Position numbers and translations under genes: made by a program. Positions 1 to 7,964 of a DNA stretch of 64,000 nucleotides are shown here, one piece after another (the stretch's first letter is position 1; the number at the start of each line of letters is the position of its first letter). The DNA is from an uncultured Corynebacterium sp. (GTDB lineage Bacteria > Actinomycetota > Actinomycetes > Mycobacteriales > Mycobacteriaceae): assembly GCF_946221935.1 (NCBI RefSeq), contig NZ_CAMIGN010000013.1:17218-81217 (forward strand), read 5' to 3'. The notes under the pieces were generated by a model. It made no database searches and was not told the DNA's origin. It saw only the letters and a program-made list of their open reading frames with translations.

Positions 1-465
1 TCTTCCGAGGTACCTCAATGCGAGCCAAACAGCCCTTCGGAGACTCGAGCCAATTCGTTTGCCCGCAACGTACTGTGCCCCTTGGATGGGGTGAAGAAAA
101 TTGCTCAGAACCTCTCTCCCGCAGCCCCCGAAACACTCTCCAAGATCATTCAACACTTCCGCGTCTCCCCTTCGGTAGCTGCCATCCAGCTGAAAGAGGC
201 TGGATTGATTAGCGAGGAAGTCTGCGACGAATTATCTAAAGAATGGTCCGCTCCTAAATTGGCTTCCCTTTACGGCTGGCGGGAGCAATACAATGCGGAT
301 GCGCTAGTTTCAGACCAGCCACGACCATCTCCGCGCCTGGTTGCCGACGCAACCAAGGGCTATCGCAAGGGCGTCGTATCTTCTTCCGCAGTCGCACTAG
401 CCCGTGGCATTTCCTCAGAGCAGGTGAAACAAGAACTAGATACGGCACCCGCGGACTTCAGATGA
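1..465 (+). CDS. ImmA/IrrE-family metallopeptidase, C-terminal part (5' end outside window)
   Basis: The frame is open from the first base of the window and ends at TGA 463-465, so the gene starts upstream. The visible text begins with an E-x-x-AN-x-FA segment (residues ETRANSFARNVLCP), the helix that follows the zinc-binding HExxH motif in ImmA/IrrE (DUF955) peptidases. The motif itself would lie outside the window. The later part, HFRVSPSVAAIQLKEAGLI, is the usual C-terminal 'VS..a...L...gli' segment of the family. Such peptidases often cleave XRE-type repressors of mobile elements or act in toxin-antitoxin pairs; that role here is only inferred. An internal TTG at 82 could be mistaken for a start, but it would cut off the conserved helix. 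Confidence 0.7.
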   Translation, partial: SSEVPQCEPNSPSETRANSFARNVLCPLDGVKKIAQNLSPAAPETLSKIIQHFRVSPSVAAIQLKEAGLISEEVCDELSKEWSAPKLASLYGWREQYNADALVSDQPRPSPRLVADATKGYRKGVVSSSAVALARGISSEQVKQELDTAPADFR

Positions 466-584
466 AGAAGCTTCGGACAAAGTCCGAAGTACGAAAGATC
501 TGGGAGCAGCTCTCCGAGTTCGACACCCACGTACACTTCTCAAACACAAAACTATCTAACCCAAAAATCTACCACGATCTTTAG
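462..584 (+). CDS. small hypothetical ORF coupled to the ImmA-like gene
   Basis: An ATG at 462 overlaps the stop of the preceding gene as ATGA and opens a 40-codon frame ending at TAG 582-584. The product starts MKKLRTKSEVRKIWEQL, is basic and has a possible amphipathic N-terminal helix. I do not recognise a family. The four-base overlap suggests translational coupling, and a peptidase-linked small partner is plausible. It could also be the remnant of a longer gene or a chance ORF. Confidence 0.35.
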   Translation: MKKLRTKSEVRKIWEQLSEFDTHVHFSNTKLSNPKIYHDL

Positions 585-684
585 TTCCCCAATCCCAGCC
601 TCACCTAATGAAAGGTACCCTGACCTGCGCAAAGGTAGCCTTCCAATGCTTGCGGCGCCTCTCCAACCCGGCAATACTTGAGTC

Positions 685-1179
685 ATGAGCACTTCAGTAT
701 CTTGTCCTTGTGATCGCTACTACGACGGCAGCTGCGTGGCCGTCGACGCGTGCGAGCGCCAGACCGTCACCATTGCGACGACTGAAGTGACAACCTCTGC
801 CGCACGCGCCAAGCACACCGGACGCGCCGTGATTGGTGGCGCCATATCCATGGCCCTGGGTGAATATGTCTCCGTCTCCTCCCAGCGCGATTCCGAGCGC
901 ACCATGGGAATGAGCCAGCTCGTTAACCCATGGTCGGCAGGCATCGCCTCCTTCATTTCCTTCATCCTGGGCGCCGCATTACCTTTTGCTGCTGCCCTCT
1001 TCGCTCCCGTCGCCGTCATCTTCGGCGTGACCCTCGTGGCTCTGGCGCTCACCGGCGCCCTGTCGGCTCACCTAAGTAACGTGCCAAAGACCCGCGCAAT
1101 ACTGCGCATCGTGATTGGCGGAATGCTCGCCTTGGCGGTGACCTTCGCGGTCGGCAGCATCTTCGGGGCGGCAATATAG
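685..1179 (+). CDS. VIT1/CCC1-family membrane protein, shortened
   Basis: A 164-residue protein with the VIT1/CCC1 signature SMALGEYVSVSSQRDSE around residues 55-71, followed by two or three hydrophobic segments and a C-terminal TM ending in a glycine-rich turn (GSIFGAAI). Full-length family members, which move iron or manganese across membranes, are about 230-240 residues. Here the usual first TM segment with its GxxDG motif is replaced by a Cys-rich, non-hydrophobic stretch. The cytosolic helical metal-binding domain between the SQRDSE motif and the NP..A.. segment is reduced to about ten residues. The frame is intact, so this may be a small derived paralogue or a decaying gene. No good Shine-Dalgarno is seen before ATG 685. 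Confidence 0.6.
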   Translation: MSTSVSCPCDRYYDGSCVAVDACERQTVTIATTEVTTSAARAKHTGRAVIGGAISMALGEYVSVSSQRDSERTMGMSQLVNPWSAGIASFISFILGAALPFAAALFAPVAVIFGVTLVALALTGALSAHLSNVPKTRAILRIVIGGMLALAVTFAVGSIFGAAI

Positions 1180-1212
1180 CCAAGCGGCTACTGCCCAACA
1201 CACTATAAACTA

Positions 1213-1238
1213 AGCGCTATACGGCAACGTATAGCGCT
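1213..1238. terminator. 11-bp perfect inverted repeat after the VIT1-like gene
   Basis: AGCGCTATACG (1213-1223) pairs perfectly with CGTATAGCGCT (1228-1238) across a 4-nt loop, 33 nt after the stop at 1179. The downstream T-run is short (atttc). It fits a weak intrinsic terminator, but a strong symmetric hairpin like this could also be a protein-binding site for the operon that follows. Confidence 0.45.
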
Positions 1239-1261
1239 ATTTCGCCACACCACAACGAAAA

Positions 1262-1290
1262 TTGACGAAATCGTCAAAATCTACAAAAAT
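1262..1290 (+). promoter_or_regulatory. possible promoter/operator of the ATPase-Pip operon
   Basis: TTGACG at 1262-1267 is a near-consensus -35 box, 17 nt from AAAAAT (1285-1290), a weak -10. The -35 is one arm of a hairpin, TTGACG-aaat-CGTCAA (1262-1277), so a regulator binding this dyad would mask it. The start codon is at 1351. Seen only as sequence pattern. Confidence 0.3.
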
Positions 1291-1350
1291 ACCCAGGGTG
1301 TCTGATGAAATAGACCGCGCTTCCCACTCTCCAAGAAATCAGGTAAAGCC

Positions 1351-2223
1351 ATGTCTTCCTATGCAGTAGAAGCCCAGGATCTCGAGCTTAAAGGCGATGA
1401 GGGCAAAGTATTCGGCCCCCTTAGCTTCGCCGTGCCCAGCCAGGGGCTAACCAATCTGCTCGGCAAGGGCGGCTCCGGCCGCACGGCTCTCGCCCTGGTT
1501 CTTTCGGGTCGCATGAAGCCCACGGGCGGCTCGCTGAGTGTTCTCGGCGAATCCAAGCCTCGCCCAATTCGCTCCCGCGTCGCCATCGCCGGCGTGGAGC
1601 AAATCGACCTATTAGAGCGTTCAGTTACTGTCCAGGACATCCTCACCGAGTCCCTGTCGTGGTCAAAGCACTGGTTCATGCCAATGGGTAAGGCCACCCA
1701 GGAAGATCTGGAGCGTATCTGCTCCCACGTCTACGGCGATCGTGACCTTCCCCCGCTGGATGCCTACATCTCCCAGTTGGACAATCTCGACAAGATCATG
1801 CTTCGCATCAGCTTGGCTTTATCGCCCGCTGATAACAAGCCCGTCGAACTGCTGATCATGGACGATATTGAGCAGGTACACGAAAACGATGACCGAGCAA
1901 TTCTGCTACAGGTGCTCGAACGCCTGTCGGAAGATATTCCGGTGATCGTCAACTCCGCTAACCCAATTGTTGGCCCCGTTGCACCGAACAAGGTTATTGA
2001 AATTGACGCCAACGCTGGCCACACGCACCCGATTCATACCGGACTGTGCGAATACAGTGACCCGATGGATAGTGAACCGGCCTATAGCGGTTCCCAAGAC
2101 AGTCCACATGACAATTCGGAACCCAATCCGGAAAACGATCCGGAATACGATCCAGAACTAGACGACCTCGACATCCCCGAAGACACCTCCACCCACATCG
2201 CAGAGCCAAAGGAGAACCGTTAA
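1351..2223 (+). CDS. ABC-like ATPase partner of the Pip protein (non-canonical Walker A)
   Basis: A 290-residue protein with an ABC-ATPase fold pattern. The P-loop is at residues ~38-46 (GKGGSGRT) and a Walker B-like strand at ~165-172 (LLIMDDIEQ). The catalytic P-loop lysine is replaced by arginine, and no clean LSGGQ signature is present; ISQLDNLDKIMLRISLAL sits where it should be. After ~residue 225 comes an acidic, Pro/Asn/Asp-rich tail. The gene overlaps the next as TAATG, so the two are translationally coupled. It may drive or gate export by the Pip protein, or act as a regulatory pseudo-ATPase. I am fairly sure of the family and unsure of catalytic activity. Confidence 0.7.
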   Translation: MSSYAVEAQDLELKGDEGKVFGPLSFAVPSQGLTNLLGKGGSGRTALALVLSGRMKPTGGSLSVLGESKPRPIRSRVAIAGVEQIDLLERSVTVQDILTESLSWSKHWFMPMGKATQEDLERICSHVYGDRDLPPLDAYISQLDNLDKIMLRISLALSPADNKPVELLIMDDIEQVHENDDRAILLQVLERLSEDIPVIVNSANPIVGPVAPNKVIEIDANAGHTHPIHTGLCEYSDPMDSEPAYSGSQDSPHDNSEPNPENDPEYDPELDDLDIPEDTSTHIAEPKENR

Positions 2224-4355
2224 TGCTCGCCGGATTCAAACTCAACAGCGAAATCCGCAGCTTCAAGCGCAACCGGTTGACGCGAATTGCACTCGTGATC
2301 CTGGTACTCATGCCGCTGCTGTACTCCGCCCTGTACCTCTGGGCGTTTTGGAACCCTTTTGGGCACCTCAACTCGCTTCCCGTCGCCCTGGTCAACAGTG
2401 ATAAGGGCGCGAATGTGAAGGGCGAGCAGCTCCGCGCCGGCGATAAGGTGATCGAGGGCTTAAAGGAAAACGATCAGATCAGTTGGATCGAAACCGACGC
2501 CGAGGATGCCCGTAAGGGCGTGGAATCCGGCGAATACTATTTCTCGCTTGAGCTACCGGAGAACTTCTCCGAAGCCGTGGCCTCCCCCACCTCTGAAACC
2601 CCGGAGAAAGCCAACCTCATCAGCACGTACAACGACGCCAATGGCTATCTGTCCACCATGATCGGCCAGAACGTCATGCGTGAGGTCATCAGTGTCGTTG
2701 GCGACAAGATCAGCGCCGAGGCCGTGGACAAGGTCTTAGTCGGCGTGGTCGACGCCGGCAGTGGCATGCAAAAGGCAGCTCTCGGCGCAGGTAAACTCGC
2801 CGACGGCACCGCTGAACTGAAGGACGGCTCCGGCAAACTCGACGACGGCGCGAACAAACTCTCCGACGGCATCTCCAAGGCCAAGGATGGCTCCGGCAAG
2901 TTGCGCAAGGGTGCGAATGAGCTCGACGATGGTATTTCCAAGCTGCACGACGGTGCGGGCAAACTCTCTGACGGTACGGGCGAACTGGCCACGAAGGTAA
3001 ACGCTGCGGCAACGAAGCTCAACGGTCAAAGTGGAAAGCTAAATCAGCTGGAAACTGGCGTCGATAAGCTCGGCGACGGTGCAAGCCAGGTGAACGACGG
3101 CGTACAGAAGCTACGCAACAAGCTCGGCACCGTCACGAAGGTGCAAAGCGACCAAGCAACAAACCTGCGCAATATCTCCCGCGACCTGCGAGCCACCGGT
3201 CTGCCCTCCGCCATCAATGCGGCAAATGAACTGGACAAGGCAGCTAACTCTTTGGATACCCAGGGGCTGGGGCCGAAGTCTCAAAACGCGGCCGACCTCA
3301 AACGTCTGGCCGATGGCTCGGCGCAGCTGTCCTACCAGCTGAATGACCCGAATGCCCCACTGCGCAAGGGTGTCGGCGAGCTTTCCGGCCTGCCGGCACA
3401 GTTCAAGCAGCTGCAAGACGGCGTAAACAAGATCGACGATGGCGCGCAGACCCTGAACACCAAGCTCGGCGATGCCTCGGACGGCGCTGGCAAGTTGAAG
3501 GATGGCATCATCCAACTCGACGACGGCAACACCAAGCTAAAGGATGGTGCCGACCAGCTCACCGACGCAACCTCCAAGGCCAAGGATGGCACCGTCAAGC
3601 TCAATAATGGCGCCACCGAGCTGCGTGACAAGCTCTCCGATGGTGCCAAGCAGGTGCCGAAGTGGAACGAGGGGCAGCGCCTCGCCACCGCATCCACCAT
3701 CGGCGGACCTGTGCAGATGCAGTCCGACAACGATTCCGGCACCAACACCTTCGGCGCCGGTATGGCACCGTTCTTCTTCAGTATGGCGCTCTTCATCGGC
3801 GGCATCATGGTGTACGTCATGATTAAGCCACTGCAGGCTCGCACGGTGAACTCCGGCGTGCACTCCTGGCGCGCGGCACTCTCCGGCTTCCTGCCAACCG
3901 GCATTATCGCCATCCTGCAGGCATGTGTAGTCGTGGCAGTAACCATCTGGGGCGTGGGCATGGATACCGCCAACATCCCAGGACTATTCCTCTTCGCCGC
4001 ACTCGTGGCGCTCGTGTGGATGCTGATGAACCAGGCCTTTATCGCCTTCCTGGGCCCCGGACCAGGCAGAGTGGCAGCACTGGCGGTGCTCATGCTGCAG
4101 ATCGTTGCCTCGGGCGGCCTCTACCCCATCGAGACACAGAACAAGTTCTTCCAATTCCTGCACCCATTCGATCCGATGACATACACAGTCAACGGCTTCA
4201 GGCAGCTGATCTACGGCTTCTACGATGAACGCCTACCGATCGCAGTCGGAGTGCTGATACTGGTCGGACTCGGCGCCTTCCTGGTCACCACGCTATCGGC
4301 GCGCAGCCAGCAAACGTGGACCATGAAGCGACTGCATCCAGTACTGAACGCCTAA
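2223..4355 (+). CDS. YhgE/Pip domain membrane protein (ABC-2 permease-like)
   Basis: A 710-residue protein of the YhgE/Pip type: one TM helix near residues 18-40, a very long extracytoplasmic region, then about five TM segments from ~515 to the end, as in ABC-2 permeases. The middle region (about residues 180-475) is built of imperfect repeats of the type 'DGxxKLxDGxxxL', predicting an elongated helical or coiled rod. Members in firmicutes are phage receptors or export-related; in actinobacteria they are linked to ABC ATPases, as here. The start ATG overlaps the upstream stop. The 3' end overlaps the convergent DUF421 gene by 3-4 bases, with no room for a hairpin terminator. Confidence 0.85.
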   Translation: MLAGFKLNSEIRSFKRNRLTRIALVILVLMPLLYSALYLWAFWNPFGHLNSLPVALVNSDKGANVKGEQLRAGDKVIEGLKENDQISWIETDAEDARKGVESGEYYFSLELPENFSEAVASPTSETPEKANLISTYNDANGYLSTMIGQNVMREVISVVGDKISAEAVDKVLVGVVDAGSGMQKAALGAGKLADGTAELKDGSGKLDDGANKLSDGISKAKDGSGKLRKGANELDDGISKLHDGAGKLSDGTGELATKVNAAATKLNGQSGKLNQLETGVDKLGDGASQVNDGVQKLRNKLGTVTKVQSDQATNLRNISRDLRATGLPSAINAANELDKAANSLDTQGLGPKSQNAADLKRLADGSAQLSYQLNDPNAPLRKGVGELSGLPAQFKQLQDGVNKIDDGAQTLNTKLGDASDGAGKLKDGIIQLDDGNTKLKDGADQLTDATSKAKDGTVKLNNGATELRDKLSDGAKQVPKWNEGQRLATASTIGGPVQMQSDNDSGTNTFGAGMAPFFFSMALFIGGIMVYVMIKPLQARTVNSGVHSWRAALSGFLPTGIIAILQACVVVAVTIWGVGMDTANIPGLFLFAALVALVWMLMNQAFIAFLGPGPGRVAALAVLMLQIVASGGLYPIETQNKFFQFLHPFDPMTYTVNGFRQLIYGFYDERLPIAVGVLILVGLGAFLVTTLSARSQQTWTMKRLHPVLNA

Positions 4356-4987
4356 GGTTCGCTGGGCCGAGGGGGCGTCACTACCCTTTCGGCGCCCTCT
4401 ACTCCCAACAACAAAGAAGGGTCGATCTCGTGACCCTCGCGCAGGGTGGAGATGGAACCATTGGACTCCAGCACCATGCAAGCGACTTCGCTCATATCCC
4501 GCACCCCAGCCTTGCGCAACGCAGTAGCGATTGCATTGTCGGTAATGTGCTGACGCTTGAGTGTCTCCTCGACCAACTCGCCGTGAGCGACCAACACCGT
4601 CGGGGGCGGGTTAATTGTGCGACGCAACCCCACAACGTCCTGCACCACCCCGAAGATGGCCTCCATGCCCATGAGGGTAAGAAGGCCAATGACGCCCGCA
4701 GCTAATGACGGCGGGTGCCCCAGCACGGCACGGCCCGCTACAGCGCCGAACATAAAAATAACGACGGCATCGAAGCCCCCTAGTGGGCTCAAAATGCGCT
4801 GCCCAAAGAGCCGCACCGCAATGAGGAAAGTGAAGTAGATGCCGATTGCGGCGACCATCACAATCGGAATACGCCACAGTTCGATGCCGAGTTGTTCCTT
4901 CAGCACCGGCCCCCATCCCTGTGGCGGGGCGAGATCCGCAGAACTGATTGCAGCCGTCACATATGCGTCACAAATCTCGCCCAACAT
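4352..4987 (-). CDS. DUF421 (YetF-like) membrane protein
   Basis: A 211-residue protein with three hydrophobic segments (about residues 38-60, 70-90, 95-115). It carries the DUF421 hallmark 'RLFGQRILSPLGGFD' and the following 'VVIFMFGAVAGRAVLG', then a soluble C-terminal domain with 'GVRDMSEVACMVLESNGSIS'. This is the size and order of YetF/DUF421 proteins, whose biochemical role is not settled. It lies 11 nt downstream of the YkvI-like gene on the same strand, so the two are probably co-transcribed. Confidence 0.85.
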   Translation of the reverse strand: MLGEICDAYVTAAISSADLAPPQGWGPVLKEQLGIELWRIPIVMVAAIGIYFTFLIAVRLFGQRILSPLGGFDAVVIFMFGAVAGRAVLGHPPSLAAGVIGLLTLMGMEAIFGVVQDVVGLRRTINPPPTVLVAHGELVEETLKRQHITDNAIATALRKAGVRDMSEVACMVLESNGSISTLREGHEIDPSLLLGVEGAERVVTPPRPSEP

Positions 4988-4998
4988 GGATATTTAGC

Positions 4999-6228
4999 CT
5001 ACTGGTCGATCTCGTCTTTCACCTCGTCGGTGATGGTCTTGTGCAGCGTTTTATCGTCGATATTGGATTCGCCAACCAGCTTGCGCATCTCCTGGCGATC
5101 CTTTTCCGTGTAGTCGCTATCCTTATGCTCGCGCGCGTGGGCGAGCTCGTGGATACGGTCGCGGCGCTTAGCCTCCACGAAAATGCGACGGCGGGAGCGC
5201 ACCCACCACGCGATCATGATGACGATCATCACAATGCCGATGTAGCCGATTACCGGGTAGACGTACGTCATCAAGGTGTCGAAGCCTACGAAGCTGATGC
5301 CATAGCCAATCAGCGTCACGACAACGAACACCGGACGGAAAGACTTGTCCGTGCTGGCGGTTAGGCGCTTACCCAGGGCATAAAACATGCCGATCGCCGT
5401 GTTGAAGATCATGAAGAAGATGATGATTGCCATGATCACGCCCAAGGTCGGGTGGATCTGATTCATCAGTTCCAGCATCGGCACATCGCTACCGGACACC
5501 TTCTCAATGTTCAGGTACAGCGTGATAGCCGCGATGATCAGCATCACCGTGTACAGGGCGCCACCCATCAGGCCACCAATACCGGCCTCCTTCGGCGAGG
5601 CATAATTACCACCGATCACCAGGGACATCGATACACCCAACAGTAGAGCCAGACCGTTGTAGTTCACGGCAGATAGGAACCACGGGGAAACCGGCGAGTC
5701 CTCCGCCATCGCAGCTTCGCTCAGGTGGGAAGTATCGGCGGGCATGTGCATCATCGTGTAAACGAAGGCGAACACGACAGCCACGATGATCAGCGGAGTG
5801 AGCGCTCCGATCACCTGGCTAACCTTCTCCACATCCAGCATTCCGGCTGCTAGCACCACGCCGGTCATGATCAGCGCACCCGCCCAGGCTGGCAGGCCAA
5901 ATTGCTGTTCCAGGTTGGAGCCCGCACCGGCGAGCATCACGAAACCAACGGCGAAAAGGGTCAGCGTTACAGAGATATCGAGGAACCGCGACACAATCGG
6001 ATGCGCTACATTGCGGAACACCATCCGGTGCTCGTCGGCCAGGAAATAACTGCCGACCTGCAGGATCACACTGCCCGCGATAGTCATGACGATGCCGGCG
6101 AGCACGGCACCCCAGATTCCGTTCATTCCGAAGGAAACAAAGTACTGGATGACTTCTTGGCCAGTAGCGAAACCCGCGCCGACGGTTAGTCCGACGAAGG
6201 CCATAGCGATGGAGAATGTTCTCTTCAC
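4999..6228 (-). CDS. YkvI-family membrane transporter-like protein
   Basis: A 409-residue integral membrane protein with about ten TM segments. The N-terminus FVGLTVGAGFATGQEV is the glycine-rich first unwound helix typical of the YkvI branch of the LeuT/APC fold. A charged cytosolic tail of about 60 residues (RSRRRIFVEAKRRD onwards) follows the last TM. The substrate is unknown; relatives are annotated only as YkvI or branched-chain-amino-acid-transporter-like. Start ATG at 6228 has a modest purine-rich site upstream. It leads a two-gene unit with the DUF421 gene. Confidence 0.8.
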   Translation of the reverse strand: MKRTFSIAMAFVGLTVGAGFATGQEVIQYFVSFGMNGIWGAVLAGIVMTIAGSVILQVGSYFLADEHRMVFRNVAHPIVSRFLDISVTLTLFAVGFVMLAGAGSNLEQQFGLPAWAGALIMTGVVLAAGMLDVEKVSQVIGALTPLIIVAVVFAFVYTMMHMPADTSHLSEAAMAEDSPVSPWFLSAVNYNGLALLLGVSMSLVIGGNYASPKEAGIGGLMGGALYTVMLIIAAITLYLNIEKVSGSDVPMLELMNQIHPTLGVIMAIIIFFMIFNTAIGMFYALGKRLTASTDKSFRPVFVVVTLIGYGISFVGFDTLMTYVYPVIGYIGIVMIVIMIAWWVRSRRRIFVEAKRRDRIHELAHAREHKDSDYTEKDRQEMRKLVGESNIDDKTLHKTITDEVKDEIDQ

Positions 6229-6308
6229 GCTTCAGGAACCCCTTTACGAAGATAGTTGTATTTTTAGTCCGAGAGTTGACCTTACTCCGCGGCCGTCTCT
6301 CGGGCACC

Positions 6309-7111
6309 TTTACAATGTGCGAATCACACGCGCCGCCGCCGCTGTAGCCTCCCCCCACGTAGCCACCACCGAAAACTGCCGCATGGAGCCATAGAAGGTG
6401 CTGTTGATGCAGATCAACACTTCGTGAACCTGTACCCCAACCAGGCTCATCTGCACCCAGCACGCCCTTTTCACTTGCCACCTCAAAGTACGCGCCCTCG
6501 ATGCAGCTTAAGTGCGGTGCGCCGAATAGCCGTAGCGCCGCCAAATCAGCACGCGGATGCCCGCCATGCGCGCTCGGGTCGATAAGGATTCCTCCTGTCC
6601 TATTTGTTGACGCCACCTTCCCCCACAACACATTCCCCGCCCACAGATCGCCGTGGATGCGGGCCGGAGGTGTGCCGTCATCCAACTGCCCGGCGCGCAA
6701 ACTTTCTAGTAGCTGCGTGACCTCTGCTGGAGCATTGTCGAAAACCCGCTCGATCAGCGGTGCCAGGCACACGTTGGCATAAAACTCGCCCCAGTTTTCG
6801 TAAGGCTTGAGGGGAAGCTCCAAGAGGTTGTCGTTGGGGCCTTGGAATCCTGACTCTCCCGTCGGCGAGTAACCGAAGTGTGGCGCGCCCGCGGCGTGGG
6901 TTAACGCCAGCTTTCTTCCAAAATCTTCGGCCATGGCGCGTGTGGGCGTCATCGAAGAAACCCGGTCAATCCCCAGACCGCGTTCATTGTGTTCGTGAAC
7001 AGTAACGACGGGTACCCCGCCCGGAGCGTCGGCAAGCCAACGCAGGCCCGCGACTTCCCAGGTGCCAGGACGGCCGGGGTTGTCCTTCCAATAGATGTCA
7101 GAAGTAGCCAT
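6309..7111 (-). pseudogene. fructosamine kinase family protein, frameshifted near its C-terminus
   Basis: From ATG 7111 the protein shows the fructosamine/ketosamine-kinase pattern: GLRWLADA near the N-terminus, the catalytic loop IHGDLWAGNVLW and the Mg-binding IDPSAHGGHPRADLA. The family phosphorylates glycated amines or proteins for deglycation. Near the end the family motif LFGGGYVG (here VFGGGYVG) is reached, but a run of six C on the plus strand (6351-6356) throws the frame. As written it reads on for about 160 codons through the ykvI-like gene. With five bases in the run it becomes ...YVGEATAAAARVIRTL and stops at TAA 6309-6311, a normal family C-terminus. So this is a one-base indel, either a sequencing error, a real mutation or a switch. 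A GGAGG lies unusually close (1 nt) to the ATG. Confidence 0.65.
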
Positions 7112-7270
7112 GCCTCCAGTGTTACAGGTTTGGCAGGACCAAACAGCGGAGCTGCTACGCATCTGAGGCTCCTGGATAAACGGCCTAGTATGGGTAGCGG
7201 AGGACGTCGCACCGGTAGGAGCTGGACGGTCAGCTCAACATCGTCGGTGAGGCCATTCGGAAGGAGAATC

Positions 7271-7747
7271 ATGAAGATTGTCGATAACGGACCAGAAGCC
7301 AACGTCTTTGACATTGAAACTGCCACCCGAGAAAACACCAACTACCGAACCACCGCATGGACGGGTAAGTACCTGCAGGTAACCCTCATGTCTATCGCTC
7401 CCGGCGATTCGATCGGCCTGGAGGTGCACCACGATACCGACCAGTTCCTGCGCCTGGATGCGGGAGTTGGCAAGTGCATCCTGGGTCCGGACAAGGACAA
7501 CATGACCATCCAGCAGGAGGTCTCCGACGGCTGGGCCGTACAGGTTCCGGCGGGTGTATGGCACGACATCATCAACACTGGTGAAGAGCCGATGCAGGTG
7601 TACGCCATCTATGCACCGAGCCACCACGCCAAGGGCATCGTTCAGGAAACGGCCGAGCAGGCAGAGCAGGACGAGGAATCCGGCAAGGACGTGCCACCGG
7701 AGTGGACGGTTCAGCCTTCCAACCAGCAGGCTGACGAGCACGCATAA
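7271..7747 (+). CDS. cupin domain-containing protein
   Basis: A 158-residue single-domain cupin. Motif 1 is IGLEVHHDTDQFLRLDAG (about residues 55-72, with the metal-ligand His pair and a Gln where Glu is usual), and motif 2 is VQVPAGVWHDIINTG (about 92-106). An acidic tail rich in Glu and Gln follows. The start ATG 7271 is set by AAGGAG at 7261-7266; the frame is open further upstream but without homology-like sequence. The substrate cannot be told from sequence. A strong terminator follows, so it is probably transcribed alone. Confidence 0.85.
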   Translation: MKIVDNGPEANVFDIETATRENTNYRTTAWTGKYLQVTLMSIAPGDSIGLEVHHDTDQFLRLDAGVGKCILGPDKDNMTIQQEVSDGWAVQVPAGVWHDIINTGEEPMQVYAIYAPSHHAKGIVQETAEQAEQDEESGKDVPPEWTVQPSNQQADEHA

Positions 7748-7765
7748 AACTCGCTTGAGTTCTTC

Positions 7766-7804
7766 AATGTGGCGCTTCTCTTGGGGAGGCGCCACATTAT
7801 TTTT
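7766..7804 (+). terminator. intrinsic terminator after the cupin gene
   Basis: AATGTGGCGC (7766-7775) pairs perfectly with GCGCCACATT (7789-7798) over a 13-nt loop, followed by a T-rich run (attttt). It lies 18 nt past the cupin stop. Confidence 0.85.
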
Positions 7805-7903
7805 GCACCGCGCATGTTCCCCGCTTGCTCCCCCACCCCCGCGAGGTTCCCTGAGCGCCCGGTATGTCGCACGCCGCGATGGCAGTAAGTTAGCATGTGA
7901 AAC

Positions 7904-7916
7904 TAAACAGCGTTCA
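7904..7916. promoter_or_regulatory. possible BioQ-type operator upstream of bioB
   Basis: TAAACAGCGTTCA lies about 50 nt before the bioB start. The corynebacterial biotin repressor BioQ (TetR family) recognises an imperfect palindrome recalled as TGAAC-N3-GTTAC. Here the GTTCA half is exact and the other half (TAAAC for GTAAC) is imperfect. The call rests on resemblance and position only. Confidence 0.35.
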
Positions 7917-7964
7917 AGAGCAATACGCCACCATAACTCGCACGAGAACTAGAGGAGACCGACG

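Noticed and set aside
3332..4093. 253-codon minus-strand frame inside the Pip gene
   Set aside because: Produced by the repeated codons of the Pip rod region; no start signal or motif.
5819..6308. Minus-strand continuation of the fructosamine kinase frame into the ykvI-like gene
   Set aside because: It appears only because of the homopolymer shift and reads as low-quality Arg-rich sequence over a well-supported gene.
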